Shown here: positions 17,737 through 27,720 of the stretch, in pieces
How the letters are laid out: the number at the start of each line of letters is the position of its first letter
How positions within the stretch are numbered: position 1 is the stretch's first letter
Assembly: GCA_030426395.1 (NCBI GenBank)
Contig: JAUHYE010000001.1
Span: forward strand, 1 to 64,000
Source: Phycisphaerae bacterium
GTDB taxonomy: Bacteria > Planctomycetota > Phycisphaerae > Phycisphaerales > UBA1924
DNA: 64,000 nucleotides
Direction of reading: 5' to 3'
Position numbers and translations under genes: made by a program
The notes under the pieces: generated by a model
Database searches by the model: none
What the model was told of the DNA's origin: nothing
Seen by the model: only the letters and a program-made list of their open reading frames with translations

Positions 17737-19338
17737 GTGAAGATCCGAACCGACGAGATCGCCAGCGTCATCCGTACCGAGCTCGAGCAGTACAGCAACG
17801 AGCTCGAGGTCTCCGAGGTCGGCCGCGTGGTCGAGGTCGGCGACGGCATCGCCCGCGTCTACGGCCTGGCCAACGCCATGGCCGGCGAGCTGCTCGAGTT
17901 CCAGACCGCCAGCGGCGCCGTCATGGGCCAGGTGATGAACCTGGAGATGGACACCGTGGGCGCCGTCATCTACGGCGATTACCTCCAGGTGAAGGAAGGC
18001 GACCTGGTCAAGAGCACCAGCCGCCTGCTGGAAGTGCCCGTGGGCGAGAGCCTGCTGGGCCGCGTGGTCGATCCGCTCGGCCGACCCATCGACGACGGGC
18101 CCGCCATCGAGGCCGCCGAGTACCGCAAGGTCGACATCATCGCGCCGGGCATCGCCGACCGCCAGCCGGTGAGCGAGCCGCTGCAGTTCGGCATCAAGGC
18201 CGTCGACGCGATGATCCCCGTGGGTCGTGGCCAGCGCGAGCTGGTCATCGGCGACCGCAAGACCGGCAAGACGGCGGTGTGCATCGACGCGATCATCAAC
18301 CAGAAGCAGTACTGGGGCACCGACGACGCGGTGGTGTGCATCTACGTCGCCGTCGGCCAGAAGGAATCCACCGTTGCCAGCGTGGTCGAGAAGCTCCGCA
18401 AGCACGGCGCGATGGACTACACCATCGTCGTCAACGCGAGCAGTTCCGACCCGGCCCCCATGCAGTACGTCGCCCCCTATTCGGGCTGCGCGATGGGCGA
18501 GTACTTCATGTGGCAGGGCAAGGAAGGGGGCGGCAAGCCCAAGCACGCGTTGCTCGTGTACGACGACCTGAGCAAGCAGGCTGTTGCGTATAGGCAGCTC
18601 TCGCTGCTCCTGCGTCGCCCGCCCGGCCGCGAGGCCTACCCCGGCGACGTGTTCTACCTCCACAGCCGCCTGCTGGAGCGCGCCACCAAGCTGAGCGACG
18701 AGAACGGCGGCGGCAGCCTGACCGCCCTGCCGATCATCGAGACGCAGGAAGGCGACGTGTCGGCGTATATCCCGACCAACGTGATCTCGATCACCGACGG
18801 GCAGATTTATCTGGAGCCGGAACTGTTCTTCTCGGGTGTCCGCCCCGCCATCAACGTGGGTATCTCGGTGAGCCGCGTGGGTGGCGCCGCCCAGATCGGC
18901 GCGATGAAGAAGATCGCCGGCTCGCTGCGACTGGACCTGGCCGCGTACCGCGAGCTGGAGGCCTTCGCCCAGCTCGGTACGGAACTGGATAAGGCCACGC
19001 AGAACCAGCTCGACCGCGGTGCCCGCATGGTGGAGTTGCTCAAGCAGCCCGAGTTCACGCCCTTCCACGTCGTCGACCAGGTCATCTCGATCTTCGCCGG
19101 CACGCGGGGCTACCTCGACGAGGTGGCCATCAAGGACGTGCGCCAGTTCGAGAAGGACCTGCTCGAGGCCTTCCAGACCAGCTACAAGCCGCTGTGGGAC
19201 AAGATCAACGAGCAGCGCAAGCTGACCGACGAGATCAACAGCGAGCTCGAGGAAGCCCTGAAGAACTTCAGCGGCGACTGGGTCCGCAACAAGAAGAGCG
19301 GCAAGGCCGCCGGCGAGCCGGTCGGCGCGGGCGCCTGA
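17737..19338 (+). CDS. atpA: ATP synthase F1 subunit alpha
   Basis: GTG start; [22 protein letters not shown]...[19 protein letters not shown]...[10 protein letters not shown]-type region [37 protein letters not shown]. Confidence 0.96.
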   Translation: MKIRTDEIASVIRTELEQYSNELEVSEVGRVVEVGDGIARVYGLANAMAGELLEFQTASGAVMGQVMNLEMDTVGAVIYGDYLQVKEGDLVKSTSRLLEVPVGESLLGRVVDPLGRPIDDGPAIEAAEYRKVDIIAPGIADRQPVSEPLQFGIKAVDAMIPVGRGQRELVIGDRKTGKTAVCIDAIINQKQYWGTDDAVVCIYVAVGQKESTVASVVEKLRKHGAMDYTIVVNASSSDPAPMQYVAPYSGCAMGEYFMWQGKEGGGKPKHALLVYDDLSKQAVAYRQLSLLLRRPPGREAYPGDVFYLHSRLLERATKLSDENGGGSLTALPIIETQEGDVSAYIPTNVISITDGQIYLEPELFFSGVRPAINVGISVSRVGGAAQIGAMKKIAGSLRLDLAAYRELEAFAQLGTELDKATQNQLDRGARMVELLKQPEFTPFHVVDQVISIFAGTRGYLDEVAIKDVRQFEKDLLEAFQTSYKPLWDKINEQRKLTDEINSELEEALKNFSGDWVRNKKSGKAAGEPVGAGA

Positions 19339-19362
19339 TCGGCCCGATCATCGGATCACGCG

Positions 19363-19385
19363 AACCCGCCGATGGCGGGTTTTTT
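19363..19385 (+). terminator. Rho-independent terminator after atpA
   Basis: acccgcc-gat-ggcgggtttttt hairpin plus T-run. Confidence 0.8.
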
Positions 19386-19457
19386 CGTGGGCGCAAGAAG
19401 AACGCCGAGAGCGCAAGCCCCGGCGTCGGTGTTCGTGGGAGCGTCGGAGGAACCCGA

Positions 19458-20084
19458 TCAGCGGCGGCGGCGGGTGGCGACCAAGCCGCCAAGGCCCAGC
19501 AGCGCCAGGGCCGAGGGCGCGGGGATGGCCACCGGCACCTTGTCGGAGAAGCCGCCGGTCAGGCCGCGGAAGCGCATGACCATGCCGGGATCGTCGGCCG
19601 AGCCGAGGAAGCTGGCCGTGGTCAGGAGCGAAGCGTTGGCCGAGTCGATATCGAAGACGAACTGGCCGCTCTGACCGATGCCCAGGCCGAACGAGGGGGT
19701 GCCGCCGCCCTGCCAGTTGCCGTTCAGGGCCGCGCCGCCGTCGAACGAGCCGAACGAGCCGGCAGCGACCGGCCCCGTATCGAGGAAAGTCGTCGGGTTC
19801 GCCGACGACAGGGACGCCAGCAGCGGGCCGTCACTGGCCGAGCCGCGGAACAGCAGGCCGGTCAGGAAGCCGCCGACCGAGGCCGGTGAGTCATTGGTCA
19901 GGTCGATGGTGAGTTGGCCGTCGTTGCCGCCCAGGTGGACATACTCGACGCTACCCGAGAAGTTGGCCCCGGTGCCCTCGGCGCTGCCCGAGACATCACC
20001 AGAAATGCTCACAACCTGGGCCGAGGCCGTCGAGGCGGTCATGGCGATCGCTACGCCCCCGGTCAGCAAAGCGCACAGTTTCAT
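19458..20084 (-). CDS. PEP-CTERM secreted protein
   Basis: MKLCALLTGGVAIAMTASTASAQ...; C-term VAIPAPSALALLGLGGLVATRRRR. Confidence 0.75.
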   Translation of the reverse strand: MKLCALLTGGVAIAMTASTASAQVVSISGDVSGSAEGTGANFSGSVEYVHLGGNDGQLTIDLTNDSPASVGGFLTGLLFRGSASDGPLLASLSSANPTTFLDTGPVAAGSFGSFDGGAALNGNWQGGGTPSFGLGIGQSGQFVFDIDSANASLLTTASFLGSADDPGMVMRFRGLTGGFSDKVPVAIPAPSALALLGLGGLVATRRRR

Positions 20085-20292
20085 ATCGCATCTCTCCCAC
20101 CAATGGAACACATCTGCGGTGGCACCCACGAAAGGGCCACACACCTCCATACAGAGCATACAGCGGCTCGCAATCAACGGAATCAGGAAATGCCAGCGAA
20201 GAACAGAAAAAATTTGCTCTGCCTATTGTTATAGGACTAATTTGTTCCGCTTTCCCAGCAACGCCTGGGATATTCCGGTATATCTTGCTGGC

Positions 20293-21471
20293 ATGAACCG
20301 CCACAAACTGCAAGTCGCGTCCGTGCTGGTGGCTACCCAAGTCGCCCTCGCCCAGTACGCCGTCCACGAGCTCGCGCCCCCGCCGGGCGGTGAAGACACC
20401 ATCGCCACGGGCATCGACGAGCAGGGCAGGGTCGTCGGATCGAGCGTGCTGCCACTCGGTCTGGTCGCGGTGATGTGGGCGTCCTACGACGCCCAGCCCT
20501 TGGTGTTGGGCACGCTCGAAGGCGGCCAGACAAGCGAGGCGGTGGCCATCGCGAACGGTCTGGTCGTGGGCACCGGTGCGCGCGACTGCGGCACGCCCGG
20601 CTCGTTCCTGTGGACCACCTCGGGTGGGCTCGTGCCCATTGGACCGGATATGTGCAACCCCGTGTCGGCCGTTGGCGTCAATGGCTCGGGCGAGGCGTTG
20701 CTGCAAGTGGGCGACCCGCTGCTGCCGATCGTGTGGCCGCTTGGCGCGGGAGCGCCGCGTGCGATCGAGACGTGGGGCCAGCCCGCCTCGGTGCTGCGCA
20801 TCGATGCCTCGGGGCGCGTCCTCGGAACCTCGCGCCATCATCCCGACGGCGGTGGCGTCCGTCGCGCGGTCGAGTGGCCCGTCTCGGGCGCACCACGCCT
20901 GCTGGCACGACTCGAACCTGGAGCCGGCGGGGTGGACGCCGCATTCGATCGAAACGCCTCAGGCGTCATCGTCGGTTTTGCGCGGCTGGGGTCTGTCACA
21001 CGCGCCACCGTGTGGAACGCCGCGGGCGAACCCATCGACGCGGGCGAGGCGCTGGGACCGACCATCCCGTCGCAGTTGCTCGCCATCAATTCGGCCGGGC
21101 AGGCCGTGGGCGATTCGTCGCTGGGCGCGATCACCTGGACCGCCGGCGATGGTGCTCGGCTGGTCGAGGCCATGGTCGACGAGTCGGGCGACGGCTGGAC
21201 GTTCCTGCACGCCCAGGACATCAACGACGCTGGCCTCATCGTCGGCAACGGCGTCAACCCCTCGGGCACGCGGCGTGCGTTCGTGCTGACCGAGGGCGGC
21301 GCCGCGTGCCCGGCCGACCTCGACGGCGACGGCGAGCTGACGCTCTTCGACTTCCTGGCGTTCCAGAACTTCTTCGATGCCGGCGATGCGCTGGCCGACC
21401 TGGATGGCGATGGCTCGCTGACGATCTTCGATTTTCTCGAGTTCCAGAATCTGTTCGATATGGGGTGCTGA
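20293..21471 (+). CDS. Secreted protein with GC-type dockerin-like C-terminus
   Basis: CPADLDGDGELTLFDFLAFQNFFDAGDALADLDGDGSLTIFDFLEFQNLFDMGC; signal peptide. Confidence 0.8.
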   Translation: MNRHKLQVASVLVATQVALAQYAVHELAPPPGGEDTIATGIDEQGRVVGSSVLPLGLVAVMWASYDAQPLVLGTLEGGQTSEAVAIANGLVVGTGARDCGTPGSFLWTTSGGLVPIGPDMCNPVSAVGVNGSGEALLQVGDPLLPIVWPLGAGAPRAIETWGQPASVLRIDASGRVLGTSRHHPDGGGVRRAVEWPVSGAPRLLARLEPGAGGVDAAFDRNASGVIVGFARLGSVTRATVWNAAGEPIDAGEALGPTIPSQLLAINSAGQAVGDSSLGAITWTAGDGARLVEAMVDESGDGWTFLHAQDINDAGLIVGNGVNPSGTRRAFVLTEGGAACPADLDGDGELTLFDFLAFQNFFDAGDALADLDGDGSLTIFDFLEFQNLFDMGC

Positions 21472-21520
21472 GGAGCGATTTGCCCTTGCGTCGGGGTTGG
21501 ATTTCGGTCACAATGTGTCC

Positions 21521-22903
21521 ATGCGCACACCACTGCTCCTGGCCGCCCTCTTCGCTGTGCCCGCCGCGTCGCTCGCCCAGACACATTGCCCGATCCAGCG
21601 TCTCGAGCCGCAAGACGGGTACGGCGGTGCATTTGGTATGCCGATGGCGATCGATTCGGGCCGGCTGCTCATCAGAGACTCGGAAGCTTCCGGGCCGTGC
21701 CCGGGCGGCGGCACGGCCCCCGGATGTGTCAACGGGGCCATCTATTCGTTCACCCTGGAAGACGGCCTGTGGACCAATCGACAGTTGATCTACCCGCTCG
21801 ACATGGGCGTGTACAGGGGCTTCGGCAACTTTGACGTCGAGGGTGACCTGATGATCGCGACGACCGCAAATCGCGACAGCGACTCGCGGAATGGGCTGGG
21901 CCATGTCTACCGGTTCGACCACACCAGCGGCCAGTGGTTCGAGGCAGACCGCTTTCCGGCCCCCGATGCGCCCTATAAGCCCACCGGCGGCTTCGGCAAC
22001 GACGTCGCGCTGCGGGGCGACTCGGTGCTCATCTCGCGCGACAGCGTGGTATTCCTGTATCAGCAGATCGGCGAGAGTTGGAAGCTCGCGCAGACCATCG
22101 ACCAACGCGACGCCACGATCCCATCTGTGGGTTTCGGGTTGCCGCTGGCGATGAACGACGACTGGGCGTTCATCGGCGCGATGCTCGACCAAAGCGACGG
22201 GTACTACGGGGCGATCCATGTGTATCGTCGTGACGCGAGCGGCCAGCTCGTGTTCCACGAGAAGTTGCGGCCCCCGCTGCTCGATGCCGGATTCGGGCGG
22301 TCCATGGCGCTCGACGGCTCGACCCTCGCCGTGTGGGGCGGCGGCACGCACGTGGCCGGCTCGGTCTTTGTCTATGACGTGACCGCCGACGGGCCGGTGC
22401 TGCACCAGGACGTGACACTCGAAGGTGTTACGGAAGAACCCATCGGCCTGGGCATCGGCGTCTCGCTCAGCGGCGACACCATGGTCTGCGGCTCGTATAC
22501 CGGTCGCAGTTGGATGCCGGGTGAAACCGTCGGCTACGTCTTCAAGCGTGGGGCCGACGGGCTGTGGCGCCTTGCCACGATGGTCGACCCCGAGCCCGCC
22601 GCACCGTACGGGCTCTTCCGCACGACCGGCCACGCCACGGCGACCGATGGCGAGATGGTTGTCATCAGCCACGTGGGCGAGAGGCCCGGCCCGGCGCTCA
22701 CCGGCGCCGCCTACAGCTTCGACCTCGACTGCGAGATCTGCCAGCCCGACCTCGACCTCGACGGCGCCCTGACCATCTTCGACTTCCTCACCTTCATGAA
22801 CCTCTTTCAGGACGGCGACGCCCGGGCCGATTTCGACGGCGACGGCGATCTGACCCTCTTCGACTTCCTGGCGTTCCAGACGGCCTTCGACGCGGGGTGT
22901 TGA
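21521..22903 (+). CDS. FG-GAP-like secreted protein with dockerin-like C-terminus
   Basis: MRTPLLLAALFAVPAASLAQ; CQPDLDLDGALTIFDFLTFMNLFQDGDARADFDGDGDLTLFDFLAFQTAFDAGC. Confidence 0.8.
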   Translation: MRTPLLLAALFAVPAASLAQTHCPIQRLEPQDGYGGAFGMPMAIDSGRLLIRDSEASGPCPGGGTAPGCVNGAIYSFTLEDGLWTNRQLIYPLDMGVYRGFGNFDVEGDLMIATTANRDSDSRNGLGHVYRFDHTSGQWFEADRFPAPDAPYKPTGGFGNDVALRGDSVLISRDSVVFLYQQIGESWKLAQTIDQRDATIPSVGFGLPLAMNDDWAFIGAMLDQSDGYYGAIHVYRRDASGQLVFHEKLRPPLLDAGFGRSMALDGSTLAVWGGGTHVAGSVFVYDVTADGPVLHQDVTLEGVTEEPIGLGIGVSLSGDTMVCGSYTGRSWMPGETVGYVFKRGADGLWRLATMVDPEPAAPYGLFRTTGHATATDGEMVVISHVGERPGPALTGAAYSFDLDCEICQPDLDLDGALTIFDFLTFMNLFQDGDARADFDGDGDLTLFDFLAFQTAFDAGC

Positions 22904-22918
22904 GCCGCGAGGGAGCGG

Positions 22919-23398
22919 TTATACGCCGGGAAATGTCAGCCCGAAGCGGTCGCACAGCTGGGGCACGGTCTCGAATCGCATGTCGAGCCGGTACTTCTCG
23001 CTGACTCGCGCCACGGCGGGCATGTCGCCCCAGACCTCGTCCACCTCGCGGAAGAAGTTCTCGAAGCCCGACGGGCTGATGACCTCGATGATCTCGCAGG
23101 GCTCGTCGCCGTTGTTCCAGAAGGTGTGCCACTGATGGCGCGGCTTGCACACCCACGTGCCCGGGCCGGCCGCCACGACCTCGTCGCCCAGCAGCGCCCC
23201 GAGCGTTCCCCTGAGCACGAAGGAGTACTCGTCCTCGTTGTGGTGGTAGTGCAGCGGCGCGGCCAGGGCCCTTGGGGCGATGGGGTGGTGGACGATCGAG
23301 AACCGCCCCTGCGAGGCCTCGCCCGGCAGCTTCCAGTGCACGCCCAGTCCGCCGAAATCGAACGAATCGCCGTCGGCCGGCTTGATGATCGTGGCCAT
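22919..23398 (-). CDS. Cupin-domain protein
   Basis: LHYHHNEDEYSFVLRGTLGALLGDEVVAAGPGTWVCKPRHQWHTFWNNGDEP. Confidence 0.85.
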   Translation of the reverse strand: MATIIKPADGDSFDFGGLGVHWKLPGEASQGRFSIVHHPIAPRALAAPLHYHHNEDEYSFVLRGTLGALLGDEVVAAGPGTWVCKPRHQWHTFWNNGDEPCEIIEVISPSGFENFFREVDEVWGDMPAVARVSEKYRLDMRFETVPQLCDRFGLTFPGV

Positions 23399-23441
23399 GT
23401 GCGCCCCCCGCGTCCCGGCACTCCGGGACGTTCGGGCGATC

Positions 23442-23882
23442 TTATGTCCCCAGCCCGCCACCCGAGAGCTCGTACCGCCCGCCCGCCAGGCCGAGCATTT
23501 TCGGCAGGTCGCACGCCACGTGCAGCGGCCGGTCGGTGTCGCCGGCCCGCTCCATCCCTTCGGCTTCCAGCACGACGACCGCGAGCGGCAGCGCCTCGGC
23601 GATGACCAAACCCTTGCCCTCGCCCGAGCCCACGCGGCGGATGGCCAGCGTGCCGTCCCAGCCGTTGGCCCAGGCGGCCGCGGGTTCGTGCGCCTCGCCG
23701 TTCAGGGTCACGCGCGCGGGCTCGGCTTCGCGCAGTTCGAGTTCCAGGTTCAATGGCGTGCGGCCCGTTCGACCGAGCGCGGCCGGCGCGATCGACCAGC
23801 GCAGCCGCAGGCACGCGGCGCGCGGGGCGTGCCCGCGGCGGACGCTGCGCTCGAAGCTCGTGCTGGAGGGCGCTGTGGTCAT
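23442..23882 (-). CDS. Hypothetical protein
   Basis: ORF between cupin and regulator genes, same strand. Confidence 0.45.
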   Translation of the reverse strand: MTTAPSSTSFERSVRRGHAPRAACLRLRWSIAPAALGRTGRTPLNLELELREAEPARVTLNGEAHEPAAAWANGWDGTLAIRRVGSGEGKGLVIAEALPLAVVVLEAEGMERAGDTDRPLHVACDLPKMLGLAGGRYELSGGGLGT

Positions 23883-23885
23883 CGA

Positions 23886-24533
23886 TTAGGTTACTTTCGC
23901 CAGCATCTTGGCCGCCACGCGCAGGCCCCTGCCCTGCGGGCTGGCGAAGCGCTGGCCGAGTTGGTCGACGGTCACGAAGAAGTCGACCAGTTCGTCCAGC
24001 CGGGCGTTGTGCTCGTCCAGGTCGGTCTCGGTCGACGCCTTGGACTTGCTCTTGATGGCCTGCTTCTTCGCGGCTTCCTGCTTGATCCCCGTCAGGTCGC
24101 GGATCTCGTGGAGCTGGGCGATCAGCGGCTCGACTTCCCGCTTCAACCGCTCGCGCACGATCGCGCGGAACATGGCCCACACGTCCTGCTCGGCCTGGAA
24201 GTACTCCTTGCGGTCGCCGCGCTTGTGGGCCTTCGAAACAATCCCCCACTCGAGCAGCGCCCGCAGCGACATCGACGCGTTGCCGCGCGAGATCTGGAGC
24301 CGCTCCATCACCTCGTCGGTGTTCAGGGCCCGCCCGGTGACGAACAGCAGCGCGTGGGCCTCGGCCATGGTGCGGCTGATGCCCCAGGCCCCGGCCATCT
24401 GCCCCCACGCCGCGATGAACGCGTCCTGGGCCTCCCGCGCCGCCACCTCCCGTGGGGGTGCCTCCGGCCGGGTGGCCTCCCGCCGGGGGGGCTCCGGCTG
24501 GGGTGTGGGGCCATGTGGGGGGCGGGGATCCAT
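23886..24533 (-). CDS. GbsR/MarR-family transcriptional regulator
   Basis: MAGAWGISRTMAEAHALLFVTGRALNTDEVMERLQISRGNASMSLRALLEWGIVSKAHKRGDRKEYFQAEQDVWAMFRAIVRER. Confidence 0.88.
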   Translation of the reverse strand: MDPRPPHGPTPQPEPPRREATRPEAPPREVAAREAQDAFIAAWGQMAGAWGISRTMAEAHALLFVTGRALNTDEVMERLQISRGNASMSLRALLEWGIVSKAHKRGDRKEYFQAEQDVWAMFRAIVRERLKREVEPLIAQLHEIRDLTGIKQEAAKKQAIKSKSKASTETDLDEHNARLDELVDFFVTVDQLGQRFASPQGRGLRVAAKMLAKVT

Positions 24534-24663
24534 ACCCCAGTATCGCCGGTGGGCCGGGGCTTGTCCACTATTTGTTTCAAAAATGTCTGAAAGATTTGCG
24601 GGGGATCGCGGCCGACACCCGCCCCAGGCGGTTCCCGGGCCCGCCCGGCCCGTTCCTATGGAA

Positions 24664-24936
24664 GGTATGGACGCCCATCGCAAAGGTTTGGACGCGCAGA
24701 TCGAAGGAATGGACGCCCATCGCAAAGGTATGGACGCGCAGATCGAAGGTATGGACGTCCATCGCAAAGGTTTGGACGCGCAGATGGAAGGTATGGACGC
24801 CCATCTCGAAGGTTTGGACGCCCGATGCGAAGGTCCGGACGCTCAGCGCAAAGATCCGGACGCCCGACGCGAAGGTCCGGACGCCCGGCGCAACGGTCCG
24901 GACGTCCGCGTTCACGGGCCCGACGCCGGCGGCGAC
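24664..24936. repeat. 21-nt degenerate tandem array (13 units), consensus GGtNNGGACGcNCaNNNCGaA
   Basis: Units e.g. ggtatggacgcccatcgcaaa / ggtttggacgcgcagatcgaa alternating, degrading to ggtccggacgcccggcgcaac; exact 21-nt spacing. Confidence 0.96.
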
Positions 24937-25071
24937 CCGCTGCCGATGCGAGCCCGCGCGAAGTCCAGATAACCGGAATCCGGACCGACCCGCTGGCGAT
25001 GCGCCGGTGATTCCCGGCACGCCGGACACCCCCTGCAACGGATCGGGCCCATCGCCGGTACGGTCCTGGCG

Positions 25072-26484
25072 ATGCAACGAATGCCACCACCCACGATCCG
25101 CCTCGCCGCCCTGCTGGCCCTCGGGGCGGGAGGTGTGGCGTTCGCCCAACTCGGCGACACCTGCGAGGCCCAGCGGCTGGTGTCGCCGCCGGCTGTGGGC
25201 ACAGATGATTTCGGCCTTGATGTGGAGACGAATGGCTTCCAGTGGTTTGTTGGGTCACCCGATGCGCGGACGCTCTGTGCTGGATCGGCGCTGTCGTGCA
25301 GCAGCGGCGCTGTTTTTGTCTATAGCGATATCGCTGGGCAGTTGGTCCATACACAGACCATTGTGCCACCGGATGTGGCGTTATACGACAAGTTCGGGAT
25401 CAGCCTCGATGTCGACGGCAACAGGCTGGTGGTCGGGTCGCTTTATTCTCTGCATCCGACGTCAGGCGATCGTACCGGCGCGGCTTTCATCTACGAGTAT
25501 GACGGATCGCAGTGGGTCGAAGTGGATCGCATATGGCCGCCAGCGAGCGTCCCGAGCGAGTTTGCCATGGAAGTGACCCTGCACGGGGACACGCTGATCG
25601 TCACTACGCAGCGAGGAAGGTCGGCCGAGGTGTACACATGGGAGGATGCGAGCGCGTGGAGGCATGTCCAAACGGTCACCCAGCCCGACCCGACAGGGCC
25701 CTCGATTGGCTTCGGTGTTCAGTGGGCAACGTTCGGGGACTGGTTCATCGCCGGTGGCTACCTGGATCGACGCATGTTCCCCGCCGGCGGGGCGCTGTTC
25801 TGCTATCGCCGCGACGCCGATGGCCGCCTCGAATTGGTCCAGGAGATCCTGGCGGACGAGAACTCATGGTTGGGTTTCACGCTCGATTTTGTTGGAGAGA
25901 CGCTGGTTGTCGGCGCGCCCGTGGCGTCGCGTGACGCACCGAATCAGGGCGCGGTGCGATTCTACGAGTTCGACGGCGAGCGATGGACGCTCGACGATGA
26001 ACTCACCCAGACCGATCCGAGAGAGAATCGCTGGTTTGGCAGCACGGTGCGAGCGCAAGATAGCCGGCTGTTCGTCTCGGCATTCAACGAGTACACGTCC
26101 GTATCGCGTGGCATGGTCTACGAATTCGAGCGCGACGCTGGTGGCGAGTGGATCGAGGTCGGCCGATTCGTGCCCGACTCGGCCCATTATGCGGGCCACT
26201 ACGGCACCGCGCTGGCCAGCGATGGGGAGCACCTGCTCGTTGGCGCGTCGCAAGACGAATCCGCTTCGGGCGGTCTCGTCGGTGGCGCCTACTTCTTCGA
26301 CCTCGCCTGCGGCGACTGCGCCCCAGACCTCGACGCCGACGGCACGCTCACCATCTTCGACTTCCTGGGTTTCCAGAACCTCTTCGACGCCGGCGACGCC
26401 GCGGCCGACTTCGACGGCGACGGCGAGTTGACCATCTTCGACTTCCTGGCCTTCCAGACGGCCTTCGACGCGGGCTGCCCCTGA
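25072..26484 (+). CDS. FG-GAP-like secreted protein with dockerin-like C-terminus
   Basis: CAPDLDADGTLTIFDFLGFQNLFDAGDAAADFDGDGELTIFDFLAFQTAFDAGCP; paralog of 21521-22903. Confidence 0.8.
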   Translation: MQRMPPPTIRLAALLALGAGGVAFAQLGDTCEAQRLVSPPAVGTDDFGLDVETNGFQWFVGSPDARTLCAGSALSCSSGAVFVYSDIAGQLVHTQTIVPPDVALYDKFGISLDVDGNRLVVGSLYSLHPTSGDRTGAAFIYEYDGSQWVEVDRIWPPASVPSEFAMEVTLHGDTLIVTTQRGRSAEVYTWEDASAWRHVQTVTQPDPTGPSIGFGVQWATFGDWFIAGGYLDRRMFPAGGALFCYRRDADGRLELVQEILADENSWLGFTLDFVGETLVVGAPVASRDAPNQGAVRFYEFDGERWTLDDELTQTDPRENRWFGSTVRAQDSRLFVSAFNEYTSVSRGMVYEFERDAGGEWIEVGRFVPDSAHYAGHYGTALASDGEHLLVGASQDESASGGLVGGAYFFDLACGDCAPDLDADGTLTIFDFLGFQNLFDAGDAAADFDGDGELTIFDFLAFQTAFDAGCP

Positions 26485-26520
26485 TCGACCGCCCCAGGGC
26501 CCCGCCCCGTACAATCCCCC

Positions 26521-27027
26521 GTGACCGACTCCGCCGTCCAGCCCGACCCCGGCACGCCGCCGACGAGCCCGGCGCCTCCCCAGGACGCGCACAGGCCGCG
26601 GACCCCGGGGCCCCGGGCCCTGGGGGGCATCGTGGCCGCCGCGGCGGCGGCGCCGCTGGTGGTCGGGGCCATCCTGACCCCCTCGGCACAGGGGCACGGC
26701 ACGCACACCCAGCTGGGCATGCCAAGCTGCGGGTGGGTGCAGGCCTTCGACAAGCCCTGCGTGACCTGCGGCATGACCACGGCGGTGACGCACGCGGCCC
26801 ACGGCGACCTGATCGGGGCCTTCCTGGTGCAGCCGGCGGGGATGGCCTTCGCCGTCGTGGCGGCCATCGCCTTCTGGTGCGGGCTGCACGGGCTGGTGAG
26901 CGGGGCCCAGACGGTGCGGCTGACCGGGAAAGTGCTCAAGGGCCGCGTGTTGTGGGCCATCGGGGGCATCCTGCTGGCCGCGTGGGCGTACAAGATAGTT
27001 ACCTTTGGCGGTGGCGCGGCCGCCTGA
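26521..27027 (+). CDS. DUF2752-family membrane protein
   Basis: GTG start; FDKPCVTCGMTTAVTHAAHGDLIGAFLVQPAGMAF. Confidence 0.8.
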   Translation: MTDSAVQPDPGTPPTSPAPPQDAHRPRTPGPRALGGIVAAAAAAPLVVGAILTPSAQGHGTHTQLGMPSCGWVQAFDKPCVTCGMTTAVTHAAHGDLIGAFLVQPAGMAFAVVAAIAFWCGLHGLVSGAQTVRLTGKVLKGRVLWAIGGILLAAWAYKIVTFGGGAAA

Positions 27028-27057
27028 TTCCCAATCGACCCCCCGACCGGAGCCGAT

Positions 27058-27717
27058 ATGACCCGATCGCTGGCCATCCTCACGCTGCTGCTCGCCATGG
27101 CGCTCGCGGGCGGGTGCAACATCGTCGGCTTCTTCGGCGCCCTCGAGGCCGAGCGCCGCCGCACGGGCACGGTGGAGGTCGGGCCCGAGTACACAGGCCT
27201 GAAGGGCGAGAGCGTGGCGGTGGTGATCGACGCGTCGCGCGAGATCTACATGACCAGCCCGCGGGTGGTGGGGGCGATATTGACCGAGGTCCACGCCCGC
27301 CTGGTCGAGAACGCCGAGGCCGAGCGTGTGGTGTCTCCGGCCGAGATCCAGAGCGTGCTGTACGACGAGCCCGACCTGCTCGACCGCACGTTCGACCAGG
27401 TGGCCGCCCGCTTCGGTGTGACGCGGCTGATCGTGATCCAGCTCGAGGAATTCCGCCTGACCGAGCCGGGCAACGAGTACGTGTGGAACGGCAACGCCGC
27501 GGGCAACGTGATCGTGATCGAGGCGGACAGCTACATCGAGGACGACGTGCAGCTGGAGCACTACGTCAACATCGAGTACCCCTTCCGGTCCAACACGACG
27601 GTCGACGAGATGCCCGCCGACGCGGTGGCGCTCGAGCTGCTGCGGCGGTTCAGCAACCGCGTGTCGTGGTACTTTTACACGCACCGGGAGCGGTACCCCG
27701 AGTACCGGGAGTACTAG
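27058..27717 (+). CDS. Lipoprotein, tandem paralog A
   Basis: MTRSLAILTLLLAMALAGGCNIVG lipobox; VAVVIDASREIYMTSPRVVGAILTEVHARLVE. Confidence 0.7.
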   Translation: MTRSLAILTLLLAMALAGGCNIVGFFGALEAERRRTGTVEVGPEYTGLKGESVAVVIDASREIYMTSPRVVGAILTEVHARLVENAEAERVVSPAEIQSVLYDEPDLLDRTFDQVAARFGVTRLIVIQLEEFRLTEPGNEYVWNGNAAGNVIVIEADSYIEDDVQLEHYVNIEYPFRSNTTVDEMPADAVALELLRRFSNRVSWYFYTHRERYPEYREY

Positions 27718-27720
27718 GCC

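Noticed and set aside
17133-24936. CRISPR arrays
   Set aside because: Units are 21 nt with no unique 25-40-nt spacers between conserved repeats; variable positions are 2-4 nt within the unit; no cas genes in the window.
24577-25149. Heptapeptide-repeat protein ORFs across the 21-nt arrays (e.g. FAMGVHTFDLRVQ, WVHGIFR, KNAVKGT)
   Set aside because: A 21-nt period keeps several frames open on both strands automatically. No good ribosome site seen; in the 17.1-kb array variation falls at codon positions 1-2 rather than 3.
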